A stretch of 64,000 bases of DNA from Vibrio coralliirubri (GTDB taxonomy: Bacteria; Pseudomonadota; Gammaproteobacteria; Enterobacterales; Vibrionaceae). Shown here in pieces: positions 25,138-39,351 of this stretch. A program made the translations under genes and the position numbers. The notes under the pieces were generated by a model. The model worked only from the letters and a program-made list of their open reading frames with translations. It searched no databases and had not been told where the DNA came from. The stretch covers positions 1 through 64,000 of the forward strand of contig NZ_AP025470.1 in NCBI RefSeq assembly GCF_024347375.1, in the 5' to 3' direction. Every line of letters starts with the position of its first letter. Within the stretch, counting starts at the first letter, position 1.

Positions 25138-25665
25138 GTGGCAAAAGCTCTATTTTTGTATTCAAGCCGTGAAGGGCAAACCAAGAAAATCTTGAACTAT
25201 ATAAAAGAAGAAATGAATGAGTTCGAATGTGAGCTTCAAGATCTGCACACTATTACTAGTGTCGACTTTGCTCAATACGACAGAGTTTTGATTGGTGCAT
25301 CTATTCGTTATGGCCACCTTAATAAGAAGCTATATCAGTTCATTGATGCCAACCTTGCTCAGTTGCAATCAAACAAGGTCGCTTTCTTCTGCGTTAACTT
25401 AACGGCTCGTAAAGAAGACCAAGGTAAAGATACCCCTGAAGGTAGCGCTTATATTAAGAAGTTTCTTCTTAAGTCACCGTGGCAGCCAACTTTGATCGGT
25501 GTATTCGCGGGGGCTCTCTATTACCCACGTTATAACTGGTTCGATAAAACCATGATTCGCTTCATTATGAATATGACAGGTGGGGAAACGGATACAACCA
25601 AGGAAGTCGAGTACACAAATTGGGAAAAAGTCTCTTTATTCTCTAAGAAACTACAAGAGATGTAA
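25138..25665 (+). CDS. hemG: Menaquinone-dependent protoporphyrinogen oxidase HemG
   Basis: HemG oxidises protoporphyrinogen IX to protoporphyrin IX using FMN and membrane quinone, the penultimate step of heme synthesis. The 175-residue flavodoxin-like protein opens with the FMN phosphate loop FLYSSREGQTKKI. It contains the HemG-specific insert before the last strand (WFDKTMIRFIMNMTGGETDT). The start is GTG at 25138, 10 bases after trkH, with AAGGACAA upstream. trkH-hemG-rrn order is as in E. coli. A poor hairpin (GCCT/AGGC near 25675) may terminate it. Confidence 0.95.
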   Translation: MAKALFLYSSREGQTKKILNYIKEEMNEFECELQDLHTITSVDFAQYDRVLIGASIRYGHLNKKLYQFIDANLAQLQSNKVAFFCVNLTARKEDQGKDTPEGSAYIKKFLLKSPWQPTLIGVFAGALYYPRYNWFDKTMIRFIMNMTGGETDTTKEVEYTNWEKVSLFSKKLQEM

Positions 25666-25744
25666 GAGAAAAGCCTACTTTTGAGGCGTTTTGAGTTCTT
25701 TTTAATCGAACGAATAAAAAAACGAGAAAAACTTCAAAAAGGGC

Positions 25745-25772
25745 TTGCCAGTGTGATCGAAATCTCTATAAT
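25745..25772 (+). promoter_or_regulatory. rrn promoter P1
   Basis: TTGCCA (25745-25750) and TATAAT (25767-25772) lie 16 bases apart, with an A/T-rich upstream stretch like an UP element and a GC-rich discriminator (GCCACCTCGC), features of stringently controlled rRNA promoters. Confidence 0.8.
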
Positions 25773-25872
25773 GCCACCTCGCTGACACGGGATGGCTTCA
25801 ACAGAAACCAAAACGAATCAGCAGGTCAAATTAGCCAAGCTAAGCGCTTGAAAAAAGTTTTGAAAATAGTGG

Positions 25873-25900
25873 TTGACACTAAAACTTAAATCGCTAAAAT
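25873..25900 (+). promoter_or_regulatory. rrn promoter P2
   Basis: TTGACA (25873-25878) and TAAAAT (25895-25900) are 16 bases apart, about 130 bases after P1. Confidence 0.8.
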
Positions 25901-25935
25901 GGCCGTCCGATTTGAGCGAAGCTCAAAAAGGAAAA

Positions 25936-25950
25936 GCTCTTTAACAATTT
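25936..25950 (+). promoter_or_regulatory. rrn antitermination boxA (leader)
   Basis: GCTCTTTAACAATTT matches the boxA sequence bound by NusB/S10 in rRNA leaders. It lies after P2 and recurs before the 23S gene. Confidence 0.8.
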
Positions 25951-26195
25951 AAACCTATCAATCTGTGTGGGCACTCGTTGATGAATATCAAAACGTTTTA
26001 TCGTTAGATAAAACAGATTCTTCGGAATCAAAATTGATTTCAATGAACTGAGTGACCAATACGTTTAACTACTTGTAGTTAATCGGCACAGTCAATTCAT
26101 TATCATTCTGTTGGAATGGTAATAGCTTTAGAATTACATGTTTACTTCGGTAAATATTAGTTTTGAAGTCAGTATTCGTTGAGTCACAAAATCTT

Positions 26196-27750
<1,555 letters not shown>

Positions 27751-27870
27751 TACGAAGATATCTTTGATGAGTACCCACACAGATTGATTAGGTTTAGAAA
27801 AGCAAAGAGATGAAGAACTCCCAAGTTCTTCGAAGTTTGTTTCTGCTTTAAAGTAGAGATAAATTGCAGT

Positions 27871-27946
27871 GTCCCGTTCGTCTAGAGGCCTAGGACACCG
27901 CCCTTTCACGGCGGTAACAGGGGTTCGACTCCCCTACGGGATACCA
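27871..27946 (+). tRNA. tRNA-Glu (anticodon TTC)
   Basis: This is a 76-base cloverleaf with CCA encoded. The anticodon loop CTTTCAC gives TTC. The acceptor pairs GTCCCGT with ACGGGAT. It lies in the 16S-23S spacer. Confidence 0.97.
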
Positions 27947-27948
27947 TT

Positions 27949-28024
27949 GGGTCGTTAGCTCAGTTGGTAGAGCAGTTGACTTTTAATCAATTGGTCGCAG
28001 GTTCGAATCCTGCACGACCCACCA
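27949..28024 (+). tRNA. tRNA-Lys (anticodon TTT)
   Basis: This is a 76-base cloverleaf with GGGTCGT/ACGACCC acceptor, anticodon loop CTTTTAA and encoded CCA. It starts 2 bases after tRNA-Glu. Confidence 0.97.
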
Positions 28025-28057
28025 TTCTTTCTCCACGAAGGAATTAAAACTTTTAGT

Positions 28058-28133
28058 GGGCGATTAGCTCAGTTGGGAGAGCACCTGCCTTACAAGCAGG
28101 GGGTCACTGGTTCGAGCCCGGTATCGCCCACCA
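28058..28133 (+). tRNA. tRNA-Val (anticodon TAC)
   Basis: This is a 76-base cloverleaf with GGGCGAT/ATCGCCC acceptor, anticodon loop CTTACAA and encoded CCA. It is the third tRNA in the 16S-23S spacer. Confidence 0.97.
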
Positions 28134-28240
28134 TTCTCTAAATATTCTTGGAAGTTAAATCTCCAAACCACTTCTTATGTCGCTGGTTGGATTTTTCGAC
28201 TGTGAGAGTCTTTAGAAAATGAACTTCACAAGAAGTCTCA

Positions 28241-28257
28241 TTGCTCTTTAACAATTT
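28241..28257 (+). promoter_or_regulatory. rrn antitermination boxA (16S-23S spacer)
   Basis: TTGCTCTTTAACAATTT repeats the leader boxA and lies about 230 bases before the 23S gene, as usual in rrn spacers. Confidence 0.8.
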
Positions 28258-28488
28258 GGAAAGCTGACTGATTGATTTACTTACGAGTAATTCAATCAAA
28301 TTTAAAAGTTCTCAATGTTTATCTTTCATTAGATAAACACAACAAACACATTCAAGTGTCTTGTATTCGATTCAAACTTGTTTGAATCACAATTGAGTCC
28401 GGCAAACAGTCATTGAGAATTAACCCTTCTTAATGACAACCAAAAACCTTGGTTAGTTGCCATACACTAAGACCCTTTCGGGTTGTAT

Positions 28489-31382
<2,894 letters not shown>

Positions 31383-31480
31383 ACAACACCCAAGGGGTTT
31401 TGTGGACTCAAAGAAATACCAAACGCTTGAATGAGTTTGAAGAGATAGACTTTTAAATCAGTTTTCCGAATTTTAAAATT

Positions 31481-31600
31481 TGCTTGGCGACCATAGCATT
31501 GTGGACCCACCTGATTCCATGCCGAACTCAGAAGTGAAACACAATAGCGCCGATGGTAGTGTGGGGCTTCCCCATGTGAGAGTAGGACATCGCCAGGCTT
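31481..31600 (+). rRNA. rrf: 5S ribosomal RNA
   Basis: TGCTTGGCGACC and its partner CGCCAGGC close a 120-base molecule containing the conserved CCATGCCGAACTCAGAAGTG. It lies about 98 bases after 23S. Confidence 0.95.
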
Positions 31601-31641
31601 TAAATTTGAACACTTGTCAGCGACGACAAGTATTCCACTGC

Positions 31642-31718
31642 GGAGTGGTAGTTCAGTTGGTTAGAATACCGGCCTGTCACGCCGGGGGTCGCGGGTTCGA
31701 GTCCCGTCCACTCCGCCA
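31642..31718 (+). tRNA. tRNA-Asp (anticodon GTC)
   Basis: This is a 77-base cloverleaf with GGAGTGG/CCACTCC acceptor, anticodon loop CTGTCAC and encoded CCA. It follows 5S by 41 bases, so it is part of the rrn transcript. Confidence 0.97.
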
Positions 31719-31728
31719 CTTATTCGAT

Positions 31729-31754
31729 AACCTCGCCTAGTGCGAGGTTTTTTC
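31729..31754 (+). terminator. Terminator between tRNA-Asp and tRNA-Trp
   Basis: AACCTCGC and GCGAGGTT pair around a short CTAGT loop, followed by six T. It lies inside the tRNA cluster rather than at its end. Confidence 0.8.
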
Positions 31755-31777
31755 GAATCTGAAGTAATGAAAGTTTT

Positions 31778-31854
<77 letters not shown>

Positions 31855-31859
31855 TATTT

Positions 31860-31890
31860 AAGGCTCTAGCAGAAATGCTAGAGCCTTTTT
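31860..31890 (+). terminator. Terminator of the rrn-tRNA transcript
   Basis: AAGGCTCTAGCA and TGCTAGAGCCTT pair around GAAA, followed by a T run, immediately after tRNA-Trp. Confidence 0.9.
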
Positions 31891-31917
31891 GCTTTCTGAA
31901 TCCAATATACGCCATTA

Positions 31918-32024
31918 ACAGAGCAGCTGATCCCCCGACTTACCAAAACAGCGCGCGTTGGAGTTGAAACCTCCAGCCTGTCATATCTACGCCTCAGCAG
32001 AAGTTCTGTTTTTTGCTTTAGATT
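31918..32024 (+). pseudogene. Decayed duplicate of the tRNA-Trp 3' part and its terminator
   Basis: ACAGAGCAGCTGAT matches GCAGAGCAGCGGAT of tRNA-Trp. It is followed by GTTGGAGTTGAAACCTCCA (versus GTTGGGAGTTCGAATCTCTCCA), TGTCATAT (versus TGCCATAT), and CAGCAGAAGTTCT then TTTTTTGCTTTAG (versus TAGCAGAAATGCT then TTTTTGCTTTCTG). So about 100 bases of the tRNA-terminator block recur about 120 bases downstream with decay, an insertion in the anticodon arm and loss of pairing. It cannot fold as a working tRNA. The rest of 31891-32139 shows no gene. Confidence 0.6.
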
Positions 32025-32139
32025 TGTTCGATTTTTAGTCGACAATTCTTACTTTTAATAAAACCTGGCCTTAAAAATGTAAGTGCTTACTTATCTCAGC
32101 CTCTTTTATAAACAACCAACAGCACAAACCACACTTCTT

Positions 32140-32158
32140 TATGAGAATTATTCTCAAT
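32140..32158 (+). promoter_or_regulatory. Fur box upstream of the multicopper oxidase gene
   Basis: TATGAGAATTATTCTCAAT contains the perfect 7-1-7 dyad TGAGAAT-T-ATTCTCA characteristic of Fur sites. It ends 42 bases before the ATG, in promoter position, and suggests repression by iron-loaded Fur. Confidence 0.8.
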
Positions 32159-32200
32159 ATTTTGTTACATTTTGGTCGTTATTACTAAAAGGCAACAAAT

Positions 32201-33583
32201 ATGGATATCTCCCGTCGTAAGTTTATTCAATCATCTATCGCTATATCTGCACTCACTGTACTGCCCGCTTGCTCAATAAAACGGTCGGTTGATGAACAAG
32301 GAAAGCATGTTTACGACCTAACGGCAGAGCCTTCAACAGCTGAGTTGGTGACGGGATTTAATACCAATGTTTTAGCCTTTAATGGACAGATCCCTGCTCC
32401 GATGATTCGATGTCGACAGGGTGAAAAGGTTACGATCCGCTTTACGAATAAGCTCGCTGAACCGACGACTATTCATTGGCATGGTTTAAGAATTCCCATC
32501 GAAATGGATGGGGTTCCCTTCTTAAGTCAGCCACCGATCATGCCAGGTGAAACATTCATTTATGAATTTACGCCACCAGATGCTGGTACGTTTTGGTATC
32601 ACCCACATATGAACAGCGTTAAGCAGCTTGGTATGGGTTTGGTTGGTCTTATTATCGTAGAGGAGAGCATTCCAGTGCCGTTTGATGAAGAGCACGCACT
32701 GATGCTTAAACATTGGCATATAGATAAGAAAGACAAATGGAAAGATCTAATGATCCCACGACTCAGTGCTCGTATGGGTACGCCAGGAGAGTGGAGTAGC
32801 GTTAATGGAATACATGAACCTGTCTATCAGTTAAAACAACATGCAACGACCAGGCTGCGTATCGCTAATGTCGATAATACGATCACTTACCCTATTGCTG
32901 TTGAAGGGGCTGAGGCATGGGTGATTGCCATTGATGGTAACCCTGTCAAAACACCTTATAAGCTGACGGAACATAAAATTGGTCCAGGGATGCGAGTGGA
33001 TATTGGACTGATAGCACCCAAAGCCGGTGGGCGAGTTAGCGTCCTTCAAATGAAAGGACGCTTTCCTTTCTCTTTGTGTGAGTTCGAGGTTGTAGATTCA
33101 ACCTTTGTTGAGAATCGCTCTCTACCTTCTTTGCCCCTTAATCCTGTGCCCAACTTAGATTTGGCTAATGCAGAAGAAATCGACTTTTTATTTGAATGGG
33201 AAGGGGCGGTTTCTCCAGTATCTAAAGATGGAAAATCTATGCCTAAGTTTTGGCTAACTAATAAACGAGCATGGGAGGGGATGAGCAAAGATAGTATCCC
33301 TGAACCGTTGGCGACGTTAGAGCTGGGAAAAACCTATATATTCGATCTTAAGAACGTCACTCAATACCATCACCCGATCCATATTCATGGACATACTTTT
33401 ACAGTACTCGAACTTGACGGGAAGAAAGTTGAAGAGCCTTTCCATACCGATACAGTGTTACTTGGAAAAAACGGCCGAGCTAAAGCCGCATTTGTTGCCG
33501 ACAACCCTGGCCGCTGGATGTATCACTGTCATGTTATCGAACACATGAAAACGGGTTTGATGGGATATATTGAAGTTAAGTGA
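32201..33583 (+). CDS. Tat-exported multicopper oxidase
   Basis: This is a laccase/CueO-superfamily enzyme that couples oxidation of a substrate or metal ion to reduction of O2 to water. The N-terminus has a twin-arginine motif (SRRKFIQ) and an LPAC sequence at 21-24, so it may be a Tat-exported lipoprotein. Copper motifs are HWHG (92-95), WYHPH (132-136), HHPIHIHGH (390-398) and HCHVIEH (442-448) with type 1 ligands Cys 443 and His 448. The axial position is Leu 453 where CueO has Met. The CueO Met-rich segment is absent (460 versus about 516 residues). A Fur box lies upstream, so an iron-related role (ferroxidase or siderophore oxidation) is inferred rather than copper defence. Confidence 0.9.
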   Translation: MDISRRKFIQSSIAISALTVLPACSIKRSVDEQGKHVYDLTAEPSTAELVTGFNTNVLAFNGQIPAPMIRCRQGEKVTIRFTNKLAEPTTIHWHGLRIPIEMDGVPFLSQPPIMPGETFIYEFTPPDAGTFWYHPHMNSVKQLGMGLVGLIIVEESIPVPFDEEHALMLKHWHIDKKDKWKDLMIPRLSARMGTPGEWSSVNGIHEPVYQLKQHATTRLRIANVDNTITYPIAVEGAEAWVIAIDGNPVKTPYKLTEHKIGPGMRVDIGLIAPKAGGRVSVLQMKGRFPFSLCEFEVVDSTFVENRSLPSLPLNPVPNLDLANAEEIDFLFEWEGAVSPVSKDGKSMPKFWLTNKRAWEGMSKDSIPEPLATLELGKTYIFDLKNVTQYHHPIHIHGHTFTVLELDGKKVEEPFHTDTVLLGKNGRAKAAFVADNPGRWMYHCHVIEHMKTGLMGYIEVK

Positions 33584-33683
33584 CACCTGTAACGTTTAAT
33601 ATTTGCGCATGCATTCTTAGTTTCTACCCTCGCTTTTATCGGCGTTAAAGCTAGAATATAGGGATTATTGTTTGGGAGGATTC

Positions 33684-34067
33684 ATGGGTCAGTTATCTAT
33701 TCTAGGTTTTATCGCCATCGGTGGCGCGTTTGGTGCTTGTTCACGTTACTTGATTTCAGAGTTATGCGTTGTGATGTTAGGACGTGGTTTCCCTTACGGT
33801 ACGCTGACTGTTAACGTGATTGGCTCTTTGATTATGGGATTGCTCATCGCCGCGTTTGAAAATGAGATGGTTGCGACGGAGCCGTGGAGACAAATTATCG
33901 GTCTTGGTTTTCTTGGGGCCCTGACGACATTTTCTACGTTTTCGATGGATAACGTGCTTCTTATGCAGCAGGGTGCGTTCTTCAAGATGGGGCTCAATGT
34001 ACTGCTCAACGTGGTGCTCAGTATTTCAGCGGCATGGATCGGCTTCCAACTTCTGATAAAGTCTTAA
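33684..34067 (+). CDS. crcB: Fluoride ion channel CrcB/FluC
   Basis: FluC channels are dual-topology dimers that export fluoride through two pores. The 127-residue protein has four hydrophobic helices, GTLTVNVIGSLIMG with the pore Asn, and the TTFSTFS track with the Phe-box phenylalanines and central Na+-site Thr. ATG 33684 follows GGGAGGATTC; the frame also opens at a TTG 12 bases earlier, within the ribosome site. No fluoride riboswitch was recognised in the preceding 100 bases. Confidence 0.93.
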   Translation: MGQLSILGFIAIGGAFGACSRYLISELCVVMLGRGFPYGTLTVNVIGSLIMGLLIAAFENEMVATEPWRQIIGLGFLGALTTFSTFSMDNVLLMQQGAFFKMGLNVLLNVVLSISAAWIGFQLLIKS

Positions 34068-34093
34068 AACTTTCTTACGATTTGTTAACAACT

Positions 34094-34119
34094 CGGCTTG
34101 GTTTATCCAAGCCGTTTTT
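34094..34119 (+). terminator. Terminator of crcB
   Basis: CGGCTTGG and CCAAGCCG pair around TTTAT, followed by five T. Confidence 0.88.
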
Positions 34120-34133
34120 ATATACTCGATCGT

Positions 34134-34217
34134 ACTTGTCGGAGTGCCATATGGCTGAGACCGTTAACTCGGGATCCGTTGAACCTGATCAGGCTAATAC
34201 CTGCGAAGGGAACAAGA
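34134..34217 (+). ncRNA. TPP riboswitch (THI element)
   Basis: Conserved THI blocks appear in order: GGAGTGCC, GGCTGAGA, TTGAACCTGATC and GGCTAATACCTGCGAAGG. The ends close by ACTTGT (34134-34139) with ACAAG (34212-34216). It lies 140 bases before thiC and would switch the whole thiamine operon off when thiamine diphosphate is plentiful. The following 140 bases hold the expression platform, including a possible GATCT-based hairpin. Confidence 0.95.
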
Positions 34218-34339
34218 GTAGATATCTAACTAGAATCCTTCTAGAGATCTATCTCCAGATCACAACTGTATTTCTTACCGTGATCCCTCTTGTAGCATCT
34301 TATCCGTCAAGCATTTTTATCCCTATAAATAATGGCTAA

Positions 34340-36306
<1,967 letters not shown>

Positions 36307-36307
<1 letters not shown>

Positions 36308-37599
36308 TGACAGTGAAAATTCTTATCCCATCTCAAAACATTGAGTTAACGGGAGAGGTGCAAAGCTGTCTACTGGTTGCTAAGCGACAAGGCTTGGCAA
36401 CCGATGCAGTTGAGTTGGGTGTAAGCCCAACTCAATGCTTCTCTATCGTTGATGCTCAGCAAGCGTTATCTATTGGTTTTGCTCATGATGTTGATTCATT
36501 GGCGGAGTGTCGCTCAAGTGAGCTTGATCATATCGTTGATTACAGTCATTCAGTGGCGCTAGCTGGTGTCCGCGATGCCTTGGCACAAACTCCGAATACC
36601 ATCTATATCGGTGTCTTAGATGACTCAGCTGTATTGGATCTCTGGTCACAGCTAGATGCTAATCGTGCTATCAAGAGTGAAACTCCAGCTCATCAGGAGT
36701 TAGATAGTCGTGGCCACTTTGCTTGGTTAGTTACTTTGTTGGCGTTGGAGTTCCCATTAGAAGATGCACTGGTTTTAGCTCGCGCCGCATCTAATGTTTC
36801 ACGTGGAACATGGCCAGCAAGCTACCAAAACTTTCCTATTCCCATTCTGGAAGATGAACGACTGGATATTAGTGTTGGTTGGGCGCATCAAGGAACCTCA
36901 CTTTCGTTCCCTGAACTGAGTAAGAGTAGCCTAGGACTATACCCAGTGGTTGATGATGTTGAGTGGATCGAAAGGCTGCTCAAGCTTGGAATCAAGACAG
37001 TTCAACTGCGTATTAAGAACCCGCAGCAAGAAGGTTTAGAACAACAAATCGAACGATCTATCGAACTCGGTAGAGAGCACAACGCTCAGGTTTTTATCAA
37101 TGACTATTGGCAATTAGCACTTAAGCATGATGCTTTTGGTGTTCATTTGGGTCAAGAGGACATCGAAGAATCCAACCTATCTCAACTGAGCCAAGCTGGT
37201 ATTAAGATCGGTCTCTCGACACATGGCTATTACGAGTTGCTACGTATTGTGCAAATCAACCCAAGCTATATTGCGCTTGGGCATATATTCCCAACCACCA
37301 CTAAGCAGATGCCATCAAAGCCTCAAGGGCTTGTGCGTTTATCTCTCTATCAGCAGCTGATTGATACTATCCCATACACAGAAGAACTCACCGGCTATCC
37401 GACGGTTGCGATTGGTGGAATTGACCAGTCGTCGGCTGCACAGGTGTGGAGTTGTGGGGTATCGAGCCTTGCTGTTGTACGTGCGATTACGTTAGCCGAA
37501 GACCCAAAACAAGTGATTGAGTTCTTCGAAGCATTAATGGCTGACAGTTCTACAAGTGCTGTTAAAAAGGTAACTCGGGAGCTAAGTCATGCTGAGTGA
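36307..37599 (+). CDS. thiE: Thiamine-phosphate synthase ThiE with long N-terminal extension
   Basis: ThiE joins HMP-PP and thiazole phosphate to give thiamine phosphate. The TIM-barrel domain begins near residue 210 (LGLYPVVDDVEWIERLLKLG) and has the pyrophosphate-binding QLRIKNP, FINDYWQLAL, GVHLGQED, STHG and the C-terminal GGI motif. Typical ThiE is about 210 residues; this one is 430. Residues 1-209 are not a recognised enzyme. The stretch HFAWLVTLLALEFPLEDALVL near 137 resembles the C-terminal helices of ThiD kinases but lacks the catalytic GTGC, so a dead ThiD remnant or regulatory domain is possible. No separate thiD is in the operon. A parS site lies within codons 163-168. Confidence 0.9.
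36795..36810 (+). other. parS: parS site (ParB-binding), inside thiE
   Basis: TGTTTCACGTGGAACA is a 16-base dyad matching the bacterial parS consensus (TGTTNCACGTGAAACA family). It lies within the thiE coding sequence. Two more copies at 40481 and 43656 make chance unlikely. Confidence 0.85.
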
Positions 37600-38371
37600 T
37601 TTCGAATTCATTCGTTATCAACGACAAATCGCACTCCCTGAAGTGGGTGAGCAAGGGCAACGCAATCTATTAGATAGCCATGTGTTGGTTATTGGTTGTG
37701 GTGGCTTAGGAAATGCAGCAGCTCTCTATCTTGTGGCTTCCGGTATCGGGAAAATCGTATTGGTAGATGATGACTGTGTGGATTCGTCTAACCTGCAACG
37801 ACAGGTAGCGTTCAAGGAAAGTCAGTTAGGTTCACCTAAGGTTGAAGCCCTGAAGCAACAGTTGAGTGAGCTTAATGGTCGAAGCCAAGTAAGAACCATC
37901 AATAAGCGAATGACTCAAAGCCAACTTGAGCTTGAGGTGATGCTCGCTGATTTGGTGTTGGATTGTACTGACAACTTTGAGTCACGCCAACAGGTTAACC
38001 AAGCATGTTTCGGCAGTAGTACGCCTTTGATTTCTGGTTCTGCGATCGGCTGGAAAGGTCAGTTTATTGTCTTTGATTATCAGAAGCAGAAAGGGTGCTA
38101 TCACTGTTTGTTCCCGTTCAGTCATCATCCACAAACGACACGTTGTAGCGACAGCGGAATCATCGGCCCAGTTGTTGGCACTATAGGTAACCTCCAAGCA
38201 CTGGCTGCTATTCAACGCCTTAGCACTGGTGAGTTCCAAGTTGCAACACATCAGCTCAAACTGTTTGATGGTCAGACGATGAACTGGCAAAACTTAAGTG
38301 TCACTCAAGATAGTGAATGCCCCGTTTGCTGCACATCTACAGTTAACTATTTAGAAGAAGAAGCCCAATGA
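37589..38371 (+). CDS. thiF: ThiS adenylyltransferase ThiF
   Basis: ThiF adenylates the C-terminal Gly of ThiS so that sulfur can be attached for the thiazole ring. The E1-like Rossmann fold shows VIGCGGLGNAAALYL near 32 and LVDDDCVDSSNLQRQ, then LDCTDNFESR. Zinc ligands are CYHC near 168-171 and CPVC near 248-251. At 260 residues it is ThiF/MoeB sized, and operon position between thiE and thiS identifies it as ThiF. It overlaps thiE by 11 bases and thiS by 4. Confidence 0.95.
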   Translation: MLSDFEFIRYQRQIALPEVGEQGQRNLLDSHVLVIGCGGLGNAAALYLVASGIGKIVLVDDDCVDSSNLQRQVAFKESQLGSPKVEALKQQLSELNGRSQVRTINKRMTQSQLELEVMLADLVLDCTDNFESRQQVNQACFGSSTPLISGSAIGWKGQFIVFDYQKQKGCYHCLFPFSHHPQTTRCSDSGIIGPVVGTIGNLQALAAIQRLSTGEFQVATHQLKLFDGQTMNWQNLSVTQDSECPVCCTSTVNYLEEEAQ

Positions 38372-38577
38372 GCAACATAACGATCTCTATCAATGAGCAA
38401 CCAGAACAGGTTGCACAATCGTCGTCTCTAGCGGATATCATCCAAGCGCTTTCACTGCCCGATCTGGGTTGTGTCTTTGCTATCAACAATGCGGTTGTCC
38501 CGCGTAGTCAGTGGCAACAAACAGTCGTCAATGAAGGCGATGCTATTTCTCTTTTCCAAGCCATTGCAGGAGGCTAA
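38368..38577 (+). CDS. thiS: Sulfur carrier protein ThiS
   Basis: ThiS is a 69-residue ubiquitin-like carrier that brings sulfur as a thiocarboxylate on its C-terminal Gly-Gly (ends QAIAGG). ThiF activates it and ThiG uses it. The ATGA overlap with thiF and the 2-base gap to thiG point to coupled translation. Confidence 0.95.
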   Translation: MSNITISINEQPEQVAQSSSLADIIQALSLPDLGCVFAINNAVVPRSQWQQTVVNEGDAISLFQAIAGG

Positions 38578-38579
38578 CC

Positions 38580-39344
38580 ATGTTAACTATCGCAGATAAA
38601 ACGTTTCAATCTCGACTCTTCACTGGAACGGGTAAGTTCGCGAACAAGCACTTGATGGCGAGTGCTATTGAAGCTTCCGGTGCTCAACTTGCAACCATGG
38701 CGTTGAAGAGGGTTGATATTCGCTCTGAGCAAGATGATATTTTGCAGCCTATCATTAATGCTGGCGTTAACTTGTTACCAAATACCTCCGGTGCAAAGAA
38801 CGCGAAGGATGCCATCTTTGCTGCACATTTGGCTCGCGAAGCGCTAGGCACAAACTGGCTCAAACTGGAAATTCACCCAGATCCAAAGTACTTGATGCCA
38901 GACCCAATTGAGACATTAAAAGCGGCTGAGCAACTGGTTAAAGATGGCTTTGTTGTGTTGCCTTACTGCCATGCTGACCCAGTGTTGTGTAAACGTTTAG
39001 AAGAGGTGGGTTGTGCTGCGGTTATGCCGCTAGGTGCGCCGATTGGGTCGAATAAAGGTATCGCTTCGGCAGACTTCTTAGAGATCATTATCGACCAAGC
39101 GAATGTCCCTGTGATTGTTGACGCCGGTATTGGTGCGCCATCTCATGCTGCTCGTGCAATGGAAATGGGCGCGGATGCCGTGTTAGTTAATACTGCGATT
39201 GCGGCTTCTCAACAACCCGTTGATATGGCGATTGCTTTTAAACTGGCAGTTGAAGCTGGCCGTATGGCTTACCTTTCTGGTCTCGCTGGTCAGGTGTCTC
39301 ACGCGGTTGCTTCTAGTCCGCTAACTTCATTTCTAGACGAGTAG
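38580..39344 (+). CDS. thiG: Thiazole synthase ThiG
   Basis: ThiG builds the thiazole phosphate from deoxyxylulose phosphate, dehydroglycine and ThiS thiocarboxylate. The 254-residue TIM barrel starts [19 protein letters not shown] and has a conserved Lys in [31 protein letters not shown] and the phosphate site [15 protein letters not shown]. Length fits the family. Confidence 0.97.
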   Translation: MLTIADKTFQSRLFTGTGKFANKHLMASAIEASGAQLATMALKRVDIRSEQDDILQPIINAGVNLLPNTSGAKNAKDAIFAAHLAREALGTNWLKLEIHPDPKYLMPDPIETLKAAEQLVKDGFVVLPYCHADPVLCKRLEEVGCAAVMPLGAPIGSNKGIASADFLEIIIDQANVPVIVDAGIGAPSHAARAMEMGADAVLVNTAIAASQQPVDMAIAFKLAVEAGRMAYLSGLAGQVSHAVASSPLTSFLDE

Positions 39345-39351
39345 TGTCCCT

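Noticed and set aside
33584..33683. Fluoride riboswitch before crcB
   Set aside because: None of the conserved crcB-motif blocks could be recognised in the short gap.
34034..34339. 101-codon open frame between crcB and thiC
   Set aside because: It covers the crcB terminator and the TPP riboswitch; the translated sequence is just the THI motif read as codons.
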